Source of the DNA: Maricaulis sp042095695
GTDB taxonomy: Bacteria > Pseudomonadota > Alphaproteobacteria > Caulobacterales > Maricaulaceae
DNA: 16,797 nt
Direction: 5' to 3'
NCBI GenBank assembly: GCA_042095695.1
Contig: JBELMP010000039.1
Location: 1-16,797 of the forward strand
In this document: in pieces, positions 1-7,156 of the stretch
Position numbering within the stretch: the stretch's first letter is position 1
Layout of the letters: every line of letters begins with the position of its first letter
The notes under the pieces: model-generated
The model's database searches: none
What the model saw: the letters and a program-made list of their open reading frames with translations, nothing else
What the model was told of the DNA's origin: nothing
Program-made: the position numbers and the translations under genes

Positions 1-1
1 T

Positions 2-76
<75 letters not shown>

Positions 77-104
77 ACCGGGTCCGCAATTGGCGGAGCG
101 GGCT

Positions 105-132
105 AAATAACGACTCGCTGCAGGCGATGCAA
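105..132 (-). promoter_or_regulatory. candidate sigma-70-type promoter of tRNA-Gln
   Basis: On the minus strand TTGCAT (132-127) is followed after 16 bases by TTATTT (110-105). Transcription would begin near base 98, leaving a leader of about 20 nt before the mature tRNA 5' end at 76. The same hexamer arrangement with the same 16-base spacer precedes tRNA-Pro. Prediction from sequence only. Confidence 0.4.
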
Positions 133-243
133 CGGGTTGATGCGGTTAATCGCGCAATCAATTGCAGACATGACTTCAGGGCCGCGACACGGCAGCGGCC
201 GATGATCGTCTGATAAAGTCGCCCTGTCGGTGTCAAAGCCGCG

Positions 244-271
244 TTGCGCCCGCGAGAAGAGTTGGTTATAA
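244..271 (+). promoter_or_regulatory. candidate sigma-70-type promoter of tRNA-Pro
   Basis: TTGCGC (244-249) and TTATAA (266-271) are separated by 16 bases. The predicted start near 278 lies less than 10 nt before the mature tRNA 5' end at 286. The resemblance to the tRNA-Gln promoter candidate on the other strand supports it. Prediction only. Confidence 0.4.
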
Positions 272-285
272 GCCGCGCCTCGGTT

Positions 286-362
286 CGGAGTGTAGCTCAG
301 CCTGGTAGAGCACTGTCTTCGGGAGGCAGGGGTCGTGAGTTCGAATCTCGCCACTCCGACCA
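286..362 (+). tRNA. tRNA-Pro (anticodon CGG)
   Basis: A 77-nt cloverleaf with acceptor stem CGGAGTG pairing with CACTCCG, discriminator A and encoded CCA at 360-362. The D-arm contains AGCTCAGCCTGGTAGAGC. The anticodon stem CTGTC/GGCAG encloses the loop TTCGGGA, giving anticodon CGG for the CCG proline codon, with G at position 37 as expected for tRNA-Pro. The T-arm has the usual GTTCGAATC. CCG is a common proline codon in a GC-rich genome, so a dedicated CGG isoacceptor fits the organism. Confidence 0.95.
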
Positions 363-370
363 TTTGATCT

Positions 371-392
371 CGGGCCCTTTCCCGGCGGGCCC
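371..392 (+). terminator. GC hairpin after tRNA-Pro, possible terminator
   Basis: GGGCCC at 371-376 and GGGCCC at 387-392 can pair around a roughly 10-nt loop, starting 9 bp after the tRNA 3' end. There is no clear T-run behind it (the next bases are pyrimidine-rich, ATCTCTTCTC), so termination is uncertain; it could equally stabilise or help process the tRNA 3' trailer. Confidence 0.3.
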
Positions 393-431
393 ATCTCTTC
401 TCGCATTATCCCCATCTCTTCTCGCATTATC
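390..431 (+). repeat. 21-bp tandem duplication (two copies)
   Basis: Bases 390-410 and 411-431 are identical copies of a 21-bp unit beginning CCCATCTCTTCTCGC and ending ATTATC, head to tail. They lie in the 267-bp gap between tRNA-Pro and sppA, where I see no gene. With only two copies and no spacers this is not a CRISPR array; a replication-slippage duplication is the simplest reading. Confidence 0.8.
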
Positions 432-629
432 AAGGTCGCGTTTGACTGGGCCCTCGGCGATCCGGCGTCGCAGCGCGGCCACACATGCGGCGTGTTCGGG
501 CCTTTTGACGCCCTAATTGTCTGCCAGCCTCTTTCCAGCATTCGGCCCGGTCACTAGGTTGAATGAAAACCGGACCGCATCTTGCACGTCGGACCGGCAA
601 ACTCGAGTGGTTGGTGCCCAGGGGCTTTT

Positions 630-2414
630 ATGAAACAGTTTTGGATTACTTTTTTCGGATCGATCTTCGGCGTTATTGTCGGTTCGGTTCTCGCCGTCAT
701 CTTGTTCTTCTTCATGATCGCGGGCCTGTTCGCCTCCGCTCTGTCCGGAGTCGAGACCGATGCCGCCATGCCGCGCACCGGGATCGTGCTGGAGCTCGAT
801 CTTCGCGCCGAGCGTCTCGACAGCCCGTCGCGCTCCGCATTCGGTTTCGGCGGTCCCTTGTCCATCGTCGAGATTGTGCAGACGCTGGAGCATGCAGAGG
901 CTGATGACCGTGTCCAAGGCCTGTTCATCCGGGCCAATGAATTCGGACTTTCACCGGCCGTCGCCGAGGAGATCCGCACAGCGATTGATGATTTCCAGGC
1001 TACGGGCAAATTCGTGATGACCCACGCCCAGGGCTTTGAAGGCACGTCCATGACCGGTTATTTCGCTGTGGCCGGCTCTGACGAGATCTGGCTGCAGGAC
1101 ACGGCCAGCTTCACCCCGGCCGGCCTCGCCGCGGAAATCCCCTTCCTCGGCGGTCTGTTCGAGCAATTCAATGCGGTTCCCAATTTCGAGCAATTCTACG
1201 AGTACAAGAATGCTGCGAACAGCTATACGCAGACCACGCTGACCGAGGCCCATCGCGAAGCTGTCACGTCTTACATGACATCAATCTATGACACCGCTGT
1301 TGCCGGCATTGCCTCCGATCGCGGTCTGGGCGATGCCGATATCCGCGCCGTCTTCGACACCGCGCCGCACACGGCGGAGGGCGCTGCCGAGGCCGGCCTG
1401 ATCGATCAGCTCGGTCATGTCGTTGAGGCACGCGAGGCTGCACTCAACCGGGTCGAGGGTCCGGGCAGTGCGATGTCGATCGAAGACTATTCGGAAAATA
1501 TGAATGCCTGGAGCACCGGCCCGGTGATCGCCTTGATCGAAGGTCAGGGCGGCATTGTTACCGGCTCGCCGGAACAGGGCGTGTTCGGCGGTAGCGAGAT
1601 GATTGGCGGCGATGTCATGGCTGAAGCCATCGAGGCTGCCGCGCGCGACACGTCAGTCCGCGCCATCGTCATCCGGGTAAATAGCGGCGGCGGCTCGGCC
1701 ATTGCCTCTGACCAGATCTGGAATGCCGTCCTGCGTGCCCGCGAAGCCGGCAAGCCGGTGGTGATCTCCATGGGGTCCGCAGCAGCGTCCGGCGGTTATT
1801 ACATCGCGGCGCCGGCAGACCTCATCTTCGCCCATGCCACGACCATTACCGGATCGATCGGTGTTCTCGGCGGCAAGGTCGACCTTTCGGGCACCTATGA
1901 CATGCTCGGCGTCAATGTCGAAACCATCGCCGTCGGCGGTGAGTATGCGACAGCCTTCTCTGGCCAGCAGAGCTGGACGGAAACCCAGCGAGAGGCCTAT
2001 CGCTCGCAGATGGAGGACATCTACGAGGACTTCACGGGCCGGGTTGCCGATGGTCGTGACCTGCCGCTGGAGCGCGTGCTTGAAATTGCCCGCGGCCGCG
2101 TCTGGACCGGCCAGCAGGCTCTGGATATCGGCCTGGTCGACGAGATCGGCGGTATTCGGGATGCGATCGGTGCGGCGCGTGATCTTGCCGGTATTGCACC
2201 GGAGAGCGCCGTTCAGGTCCGTCGCTTCCCGCGCCAGCTGTCGCCTTATGAGGCCTTCTCCCAGCTATTCGGCGTCTCCGCCGATAATGCGGAAGCTGTG
2301 GCCCGGCTGAACGCGCTGATGGAGCTTCCTGAAGTCCAGGCCGCGATCGAGGCCCGCCAGCACGCTGAGGGCGGCGAGCTGCAATTGCGCTCCACTGCGC
2401 CGCAGCCGCGCTAA
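630..2414 (+). CDS. sppA: signal peptide peptidase SppA, long (67 kDa) type
   Basis: Membrane-anchored serine protease of family S49 that degrades signal peptides left in the inner membrane after secretory protein cleavage. The 594-residue product has one N-terminal transmembrane anchor (about residues 4-38) and two tandem S49 domains, the length and layout of the long bacterial form. The family uses a Ser-Lys dyad split between domains. Lys193 in the N-terminal domain, in YKNAA followed by an acidic/Thr stretch, matches the general base. Ser387 in AASGGYYIAAPAD matches the nucleophile. Nearby VNSGGGSA and GSIGVLGGK are also typical of the second domain. An upstream in-frame ATG at 582 would add 16 unlikely residues; I chose 630 because AGGGG lies just before it and it begins directly at the anchor. 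It stands alone, with tRNA-Pro upstream and a strong terminator downstream. Both catalytic residues are present, so it should be active. Confidence 0.95.
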   Translation: MKQFWITFFGSIFGVIVGSVLAVILFFFMIAGLFASALSGVETDAAMPRTGIVLELDLRAERLDSPSRSAFGFGGPLSIVEIVQTLEHAEADDRVQGLFIRANEFGLSPAVAEEIRTAIDDFQATGKFVMTHAQGFEGTSMTGYFAVAGSDEIWLQDTASFTPAGLAAEIPFLGGLFEQFNAVPNFEQFYEYKNAANSYTQTTLTEAHREAVTSYMTSIYDTAVAGIASDRGLGDADIRAVFDTAPHTAEGAAEAGLIDQLGHVVEAREAALNRVEGPGSAMSIEDYSENMNAWSTGPVIALIEGQGGIVTGSPEQGVFGGSEMIGGDVMAEAIEAAARDTSVRAIVIRVNSGGGSAIASDQIWNAVLRAREAGKPVVISMGSAAASGGYYIAAPADLIFAHATTITGSIGVLGGKVDLSGTYDMLGVNVETIAVGGEYATAFSGQQSWTETQREAYRSQMEDIYEDFTGRVADGRDLPLERVLEIARGRVWTGQQALDIGLVDEIGGIRDAIGAARDLAGIAPESAVQVRRFPRQLSPYEAFSQLFGVSADNAEAVARLNALMELPEVQAAIEARQHAEGGELQLRSTAPQPR

Positions 2415-2434
2415 CGCGCCCCAATGCCAACGAC

Positions 2435-2469
2435 AAAGGCCCGCCGGATCCCGGCGGGCCTTTTTTTTT
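2435..2469 (+). terminator. intrinsic terminator of sppA
   Basis: GGCCCGCCGG (2438-2447) and CCGGCGGGCC (2451-2460) form a perfect 10-bp stem with a 3-nt loop, extended by AAA/TTT pairs and followed by nine T residues (2461-2469). It starts about 20 bp after the sppA stop codon. Textbook Rho-independent terminator on the plus strand. On the minus strand only three T residues follow, so it is a weaker stop for the converging DUF3667 gene. Confidence 0.92.
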
Positions 2470-2486
2470 GCGCGAGATAGAAACCG

Positions 2487-3737
2487 TCAGGTGCCCTGGA
2501 TCGCGAAGGCGATCATCATCGCCAGCAAGGCCCCGAAGCTCAGCAGGATGAGATAGGCGAAGTCCAGGAAGATCACCCGGAGCGCGGATGAAAAGCGACC
2601 ATGGGAATAGACGGTCCTGTGTATCCGGTAGAGATAATAATTCGACCAGAAAAACAGGATGAACAGGCTCCAGCCGGGGCCGATAATCAGTCCTGCAAAC
2701 ATCATCAGGATGAAGAGGAAGAAGAGAAAGGCATGGAAATGCAGGGAGACCACCATGTGGTCATAATAAAAATAGCCCCGCTTGTAGAAATGCGTAACTC
2801 CGAGCATCAACGCATAGAGGGGCAGCATCAGGAACATTAGGCGCGGAATCCAGCGCTGGAATTCCTCCATCAACTGCTCACCGCCATCATCGATAACAGA
2901 AATACCGGCATCCAGCATGAAGCGCCGAACGCCGATCGGCCAGGTCTCCGTGCCATCCACATTGACACTTATGCCATCGGCCAGCTGCACGCCCTCTTGA
3001 TCCGGGTCCTGGTCCTGGGCCTCCCGCGTCTCCACCAGTTCGGGATAATCCTCAGGCACAAGCGCGGCCCGCAGGGCATTGCGCGCATCCTCACGCCAGT
3101 CATCTTCCAGTGCCGCCTGGATGACGGGATCTTCTGAGGCCCCTTCCACATCCTCCATCGCACGTTCAATCTGGTTCTGGATCTGGGCCTGGATCAACGC
3201 CGCTTCAGCGCCCGTGATGTCCGCTTGTTCGAGCGCGTCCTCCAGCTCTGTCACGCCCTCCTGGATTTCCTCCAGCGTGGCGCCATCCATCAGGCGCGGC
3301 TCGGCCGCTTCGAATCCGTTATTTACGGAAAACATGAGGATGAAAAAAAGCACGCTGGCTGTCAGGTAGAGACGGAAGGGCAGGACAAAGCGCGCCCGCA
3401 CACCGCTGAGATACTGCTTGGTCAGCCAGCCGGGGCGGAACATCAATGGCGGTACGGTACGCCAGATCCGGCCTTCAATACCGAAGATCCCGTCGATAAC
3501 CTCCATGAAGAGTTCCCAGACCGGGCGATGGTAGTTATCGGCGGTCTGCCCGCAGCTGTGACAGACCGGACCGGCCAGCTTGGTCCCGCAATTCGAACAG
3601 ATTCCGGCCGGCGTCGGCGATGCAAACGCACTATCGCGATCCTTTTTCGGCCGTTTCGAATTCTGGATCGCATCATCGATTTCGCCACTGCCTGAACCGG
3701 CAATCACCGCATCGGAAACTACATCACTGCCCGACAT
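2487..3737 (-). CDS. DUF3667 zinc-ribbon membrane protein
   Basis: A 416-residue protein of the DUF3667 type, function unknown. Residues 47-62 form a small zinc ribbon of two CxxC knuckles (Cys47, Cys50, Cys59, Cys62) typical of the family. The conserved block after it (about 71-116: WELFMEVIDG, then RTVPPLMFRPGWLTKQYLSG) leads into a first membrane helix at about 117-138. Further hydrophobic segments sit near 300-315, 328-352, 357-371 and 386-413, with the family-like histidine cluster DHMVVSLHFHAF at about 326-337. Between the first and second helices lies an unusually acidic, glutamine-rich loop of about 150 residues (142-295) predicted to be helical. I set the start at 3737, not the upstream in-frame 3773, because GGAGAG lies six bases before that ATG. 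It appears to be a single-gene unit: a terminator separates it from the upstream binding-protein gene and sppA's terminator lies 3' of it. The family call is firm; no function should be assumed. Confidence 0.85.
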   Translation of the reverse strand: MSGSDVVSDAVIAGSGSGEIDDAIQNSKRPKKDRDSAFASPTPAGICSNCGTKLAGPVCHSCGQTADNYHRPVWELFMEVIDGIFGIEGRIWRTVPPLMFRPGWLTKQYLSGVRARFVLPFRLYLTASVLFFILMFSVNNGFEAAEPRLMDGATLEEIQEGVTELEDALEQADITGAEAALIQAQIQNQIERAMEDVEGASEDPVIQAALEDDWREDARNALRAALVPEDYPELVETREAQDQDPDQEGVQLADGISVNVDGTETWPIGVRRFMLDAGISVIDDGGEQLMEEFQRWIPRLMFLMLPLYALMLGVTHFYKRGYFYYDHMVVSLHFHAFLFFLFILMMFAGLIIGPGWSLFILFFWSNYYLYRIHRTVYSHGRFSSALRVIFLDFAYLILLSFGALLAMMIAFAIQGT

Positions 3738-3764
3738 GAGATCTCTCCACCAGCTTTGCGAGGC

Positions 3765-3803
3765 GCAAAACAAACGGCCCCAGCCTGGCTACAGGCTAGG
3801 GCC
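3765..3803 (-). terminator. intrinsic terminator after the peptide-binding protein gene
   Basis: Read on the minus strand, 3803-3792 and 3787-3776 form a 12-bp stem with one mismatch and a 4-nt loop (GGCCCTAGCCTG / CAGGCTGGGGCC), followed by GTTTGTTTTGC. It lies about 27 bp after the stop codon of the substrate-binding protein gene and before the DUF3667 start codon, so it separates the two minus-strand genes. Confidence 0.8.
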
Positions 3804-3829
3804 GGTCGCGCTAGACTTGCAAGAGGGAC

Positions 3830-5453
3830 TTATTCAGCCGCCTCGATATCGTTGAAACACATGTAGCGTGTCCGGTGGATATTCACGAGATTATTCTCGT
3901 AACCCGAGACCCGCGGGCTCACCAAAGCCTTGGACACGTAAAAGACCAGCGGCATGATCGGCATATCATCGATGAACATCTGCTCGGCTTCGGCCAGCAT
4001 GCGACCACGCAGCTCGACATCCAGCTCGCGATTGGCCGCTTCGACCAGCGCGTCATACTCCGGATTATTATAGCGCGAATAATTCATCGGCACCGACCGG
4101 TACTCGCCCAGGAAGAGGAAGTTGTACGGATCGTTGTAGTCAGCAATCCAGCCACCATCCCCGATCTCGAAAGCCGAGGCGCGCAGATTGTCGTAATGGA
4201 TCTGGGTATCATTGACGATGAGGGTCGGACGGACCCAGTCGGCAATCTCAGACCAGTCGCCCTGAATTACCGGCGCGACCCGCGGATTATCCGCCGTGGC
4301 GCGGTAGCTGAATTCAAATTCCAGAGGATTGTCAGGACCATAACCGGCCTCTTCCAGCAATTGCCGGGCCGTGACACGCCGCTCGGCGACCGGGATATCA
4401 GCCCATTGGGCACGCACATTGCCATCATAATTCGCCATGCCCGGAGGGATTAGCGAATAGGCCGGGCGCTGGCCGGCACGCAGGATTTCATTGGCAATGA
4501 ATTCACGGTCGAGCGACATGCCCAGAGCGTTGCGCACATCGGGATCGGAGAATTGCTCGAGCGTCGTGTTGAAGCTGTAATAGATCGTGCCCATGAAGGG
4601 GTGGACCCGAACATAGTCAGGAATCTCGCGCTGCAGGAAATCGAGCTGCTGGCCCGGGAATTCCATATTCAGATCGAGCTCGCCATTGCGGACACGGCGA
4701 CCACCGGCAGAACTGTCCACGGTGGGATAGAAATAGACCTCGTCGAGACAGACATTCTCATTATCGAAGAAAGTCTCGTTCCGGGTCAGATGGACATAGT
4801 TATTGGTCCGCCATTCAACCAGCTTGTAGGCGCCATTGACCTCGATATTCTCCGGGCGGATCCATTCATCACCCGCTTCTTCGACAATATGCTGCGGGAT
4901 CGGGAAGGTCGTGTAGTGGGTCAAAAGCCCCATGAGATAGGGCGCCGGATTGACCAGGCTGATTTCAATCGTCCGCTCATCAATGGCACGAACACCAATC
5001 TCGCTGGGATCAATCTCGCCGCGGCTCGCCTGCTCGATACCGACGATCGGATAGAGGAGAGACACATATTGGGCGCCGGTCTCAGGGTTGGAGATACGCT
5101 GCCAGGCATAGACAAAGTCACCCGCCGTGACCGGCACGCCATCAGACCAGCTTGCCTCTCGCAGGGTGAAAGTCCAGGTCAGGCCGTCTTCGCTGACACT
5201 CCAATCCTCGGCCATGCCCGGCACCGGCTGACCGAAGGCATCTTCGGTAAACAGGCCGATGAACATGTCACCGATGATATTGTTTTTCCCAGGTACCGCT
5301 GGACTTGTGCGGGTCGAGCGAAAGGGGTTCGGCATTATTGCCGCGATGCAGGACAAGCGTGTCGTCGCCGGACGGGGCGCCGCCGCCACAGGCCGCAAGA
5401 GCCAGGACAGATACGCTAAGTAGGGCGGTAGTTACGAGATTTTTCGGTGACAC
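3830..5453 (-). pseudogene. oligopeptide ABC transporter substrate-binding lipoprotein, split by a one-base frameshift
   Basis: Family 5 solute-binding protein (OppA/DppA type), which would capture peptides in the periplasm and hand them to permeases such as the OppBC pair nearby. The N-terminus, from a GTG at 5453 preceded by GGGGAG, is a lipoprotein signal peptide with lipobox Leu19-Ala20-Ala21-Cys22, then a glycine-rich linker and NNAEPLSLDPHKSSGTWE. At residue 56-57 the frame fails inside five A residues (minus strand, 5287-5283): reading on gives QYHR and a stop at codon 62. The rest (NIIGDMFIGLFTEDAFG through GMAEDWSVSEDG, NGAYKLVEWRTNN, ending YMCFNDIEAAE) continues in the adjacent frame without further damage. 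The span is 1624 nt, one more than a multiple of three; dropping one A restores a normal 540-residue protein. Two cysteines in the mature protein could form a disulfide. Whether this is a true mutation, a sequencing error or tolerated slippage cannot be told from the sequence. The family call is firm. Confidence 0.85.
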
Positions 5454-5602
5454 AGTCTGGACTCCCCTTCCGGACACAGGAATGCAATTCAGGCGTTTGA
5501 CCCTGTCCTAGCTAAACTTGAGACAGCCCTCAAGTGCAGACCGGTCGACAGGTTCGACGCAGTGTCGCAGTATTACGACTACCGCAACATGGAATGTGCC
5601 AG

Positions 5603-6208
5603 ATGTACCTCAAATTAACCCGCCCCGCCACGGCTCTCGCAGTCGTGCTCCTGCTCGGCACGCCGAGCGCCCTCGCGCAGAATGATGTTCTGGATGATGT
5701 CATTGCCTGTCGCCTGATCGAAAATGATGCAGAGCGCCTGCTCTGTTTTGATGCAGCTACCGATACGCTGGCAAGCGCAAGCGAGACAGGCGACATCGTC
5801 GCGGTTTCCAGACAGGAGATCGAAGCGGTCGAGCGCGACTCCTTTGGTCTGAGCCTGCCATCCCTTCCCAGCTTCTCACTCGGCCTTCGTGGTCGTGATA
5901 ATGATCAACCGCGTCAGACCGATATCAGCGAAGTCTCTGAAGACGGCACAATGGAAGTCCTGCAACGGGCCGATAATGGCACGATTGAGGAAGTCCGCAT
6001 GATCATCGAGAGCGCCGAAATCGTCGGCCGGTACTGGACGTTCCGCATGCAGAACGGTCAGGTCTGGCGCTTTGTTGAAGAAGAGCGCTTCCGCCTCCCA
6101 CGCAGCCGTGGCGACATCTATGTCGAGATCAGCCAGGCGATGATGGGGAGTTTCATGATGCAGGTGAATGGCGCGGGTCGCGGATATCGCGTCGAACGCG
6201 TTCGCTAG
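5603..6208 (+). CDS. secreted protein of unknown function with a CR...RLLCFD motif
   Basis: I do not recognise a named family. The 201-residue product begins with a clear Sec signal peptide (charged start, hydrophobic core about 10-19, cleavage likely after SALAQ near residue 26). The mature N-terminus carries ACRLIENDAERLLCFD (Cys36, Cys48), a pattern found in many small proteobacterial periplasmic proteins that could form a disulfide. A Ser/Pro/Leu-rich linker follows, then a C-terminal part from about residue 110 with alternating beta-type segments (VRMIIESAEIVGRYWTFRM, GQVWRFVEEERFRLP), perhaps a small OB-like or beta-barrel fold; that is inference. The start at 5603 was preferred because GGA lies nine bases upstream; ATG 5594 and earlier starts are possible. 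It lies on the opposite strand between the peptide-binding protein gene (divergent from it) and oppC (convergent), so it is not part of the transporter operon. Confidence 0.7.
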   Translation: MYLKLTRPATALAVVLLLGTPSALAQNDVLDDVIACRLIENDAERLLCFDAATDTLASASETGDIVAVSRQEIEAVERDSFGLSLPSLPSFSLGLRGRDNDQPRQTDISEVSEDGTMEVLQRADNGTIEEVRMIIESAEIVGRYWTFRMQNGQVWRFVEEERFRLPRSRGDIYVEISQAMMGSFMMQVNGAGRGYRVERVR

Positions 6209-6222
6209 CCGCGGCAACCAGG

Positions 6223-6243
6223 CCCCGCCCCTCGCGGGCGGGG
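6223..6243. terminator. GC hairpin between convergent genes
   Basis: CCCCGCCC (6223-6230) and GGGCGGGG (6236-6243) pair perfectly around a 5-nt loop in the 39-bp gap between the stop codons of the secreted-protein gene (plus) and oppC (minus). Neither strand shows a T-run after the stem, so it may be a weak bidirectional terminator or just a 3'-end stabilising hairpin. Confidence 0.35.
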
Positions 6244-6247
6244 ACCT

Positions 6248-7156
6248 CTAGCGGTCCTTCGGATCGATTGCGTCGCGAAGACCGTCGCCGATAAAATTCA
6301 GACAGAAGAGCGTCACCATCATGGTGATGGCCGGGACGATCAACGTCCAGGGTGCGACTTCCATGTCCTGTGCGCCGGTCGAGATCAGCCGTCCAAGCGA
6401 GGTCAGTGGCTCCTGCACACCCAGGCCCAGGAAGCTCAGAAAGCTTTCTGCGAGGATGACGACCGGGATCATCAGGGTCACATAGACCACCACAGGGCCG
6501 AGCACGTTTGGAATGATATGGCGCTGAATGATCATCCAGCGGGACACACCCGCAGCCTCTGCCGCCTCGACAAATTCCATATTCTTCAGCGCTATGGTCT
6601 GGCCGCGCACAATACGCGCCATGGTCAGCCATTCGACCGCGCCAATCGCTACGAAGATCAGCACGATATTTCGACCGAAAACGACCATCAGGATGATCAC
6701 GAAGAAGATGAAGGGCAGCGAATAAAGGATATCGACAAAGCGCATCATCAACTGATCGGTGCGCCCGCCGATAAAACCGGCCACAGCCCCCCAGGTCACG
6801 CCGATCAACAATGAAACCAGCGTCGCGACAATGCCGACCATAAGCGAGACGCCCAGACCGACCAGCGTCCGCGCGACCAGGTCGCGGCCCTGCGCATCCG
6901 TGCCGAGAATATGCCAGTTATCGAGAGTTGGCGGGATGGAGACACGATCACGATAAAGCGTGTCGTAATCATGCACCCAGATGCCAAGCTGGCCGAGAAT
7001 GGCCAGGAAAACGAGAATGGCGAGAATCACCATGGAGGTCACCGCCGCCTTGTTCCGCATCAGGCGGATCCTGGCATCATCCCAGAGCGAGCGCCCCCTA
7101 ACAGCCGCCTGGGTGAGGACTTCTTCTTTTTCGCGCGGGTCGAGAATGGTGGTCAT
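6248..7156 (-). CDS. oppC: oligopeptide ABC transporter permease OppC/DppC
   Basis: Inner-membrane permease subunit that pairs with OppB to form the channel of a peptide importer. The 302-residue product has the OppC plan: a cytoplasmic N-tail, a first membrane helix (about 39-57), a periplasmic stretch with HILGTDAQGRDLVARTLVG that marks the DppC/OppC family, then five membrane helices. The EAA cytoplasmic-loop motif that contacts the ATPase is visible as EFVEAAEAAGVSRWMIIQRH followed by IIPNVLGP. Near the C-terminus FLSFLGLGVQEPLTSLGRLI and LNFIGDGLRDAIDPK are standard family signatures. Its start codon overlaps the oppB stop by one base (TGATG), implying translational coupling. It looks complete and undamaged. 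Peptide rather than nickel or other substrate is inferred from overall similarity and from the binding-protein gene nearby. Confidence 0.92.
   Translation of the reverse strand: MTTILDPREKEEVLTQAAVRGRSLWDDARIRLMRNKAAVTSMVILAILVFLAILGQLGIWVHDYDTLYRDRVSIPPTLDNWHILGTDAQGRDLVARTLVGLGVSLMVGIVATLVSLLIGVTWGAVAGFIGGRTDQLMMRFVDILYSLPFIFFVIILMVVFGRNIVLIFVAIGAVEWLTMARIVRGQTIALKNMEFVEAAEAAGVSRWMIIQRHIIPNVLGPVVVYVTLMIPVVILAESFLSFLGLGVQEPLTSLGRLISTGAQDMEVAPWTLIVPAITMMVTLFCLNFIGDGLRDAIDPKDR

Noticed and set aside
390..431. Possible CRISPR or direct-repeat array
   Set aside because: Only two adjacent copies without spacers, no cas genes in the window.
266..541. Short minus-strand frames spanning tRNA-Pro and the tandem repeat, with a repeated DNARRDG peptide
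   Set aside because: They run through the tRNA and the 21-bp duplication, which is 7 codons long by chance; no ribosome site or homology.
5268..5300. Programmed ribosomal frameshifting in the peptide-binding protein gene
   Set aside because: The required shift is +1 over GAA AAA C; I see no stimulatory structure or rare codon, and this family is not known to use frameshifting. A mutation or sequencing error is simpler.
4553..5419. 288-codon open frame antisense to the peptide-binding protein gene (and another at 3875-4453)
   Set aside because: Both mirror the codon pattern of the real minus-strand gene; no family features, no ribosome site.
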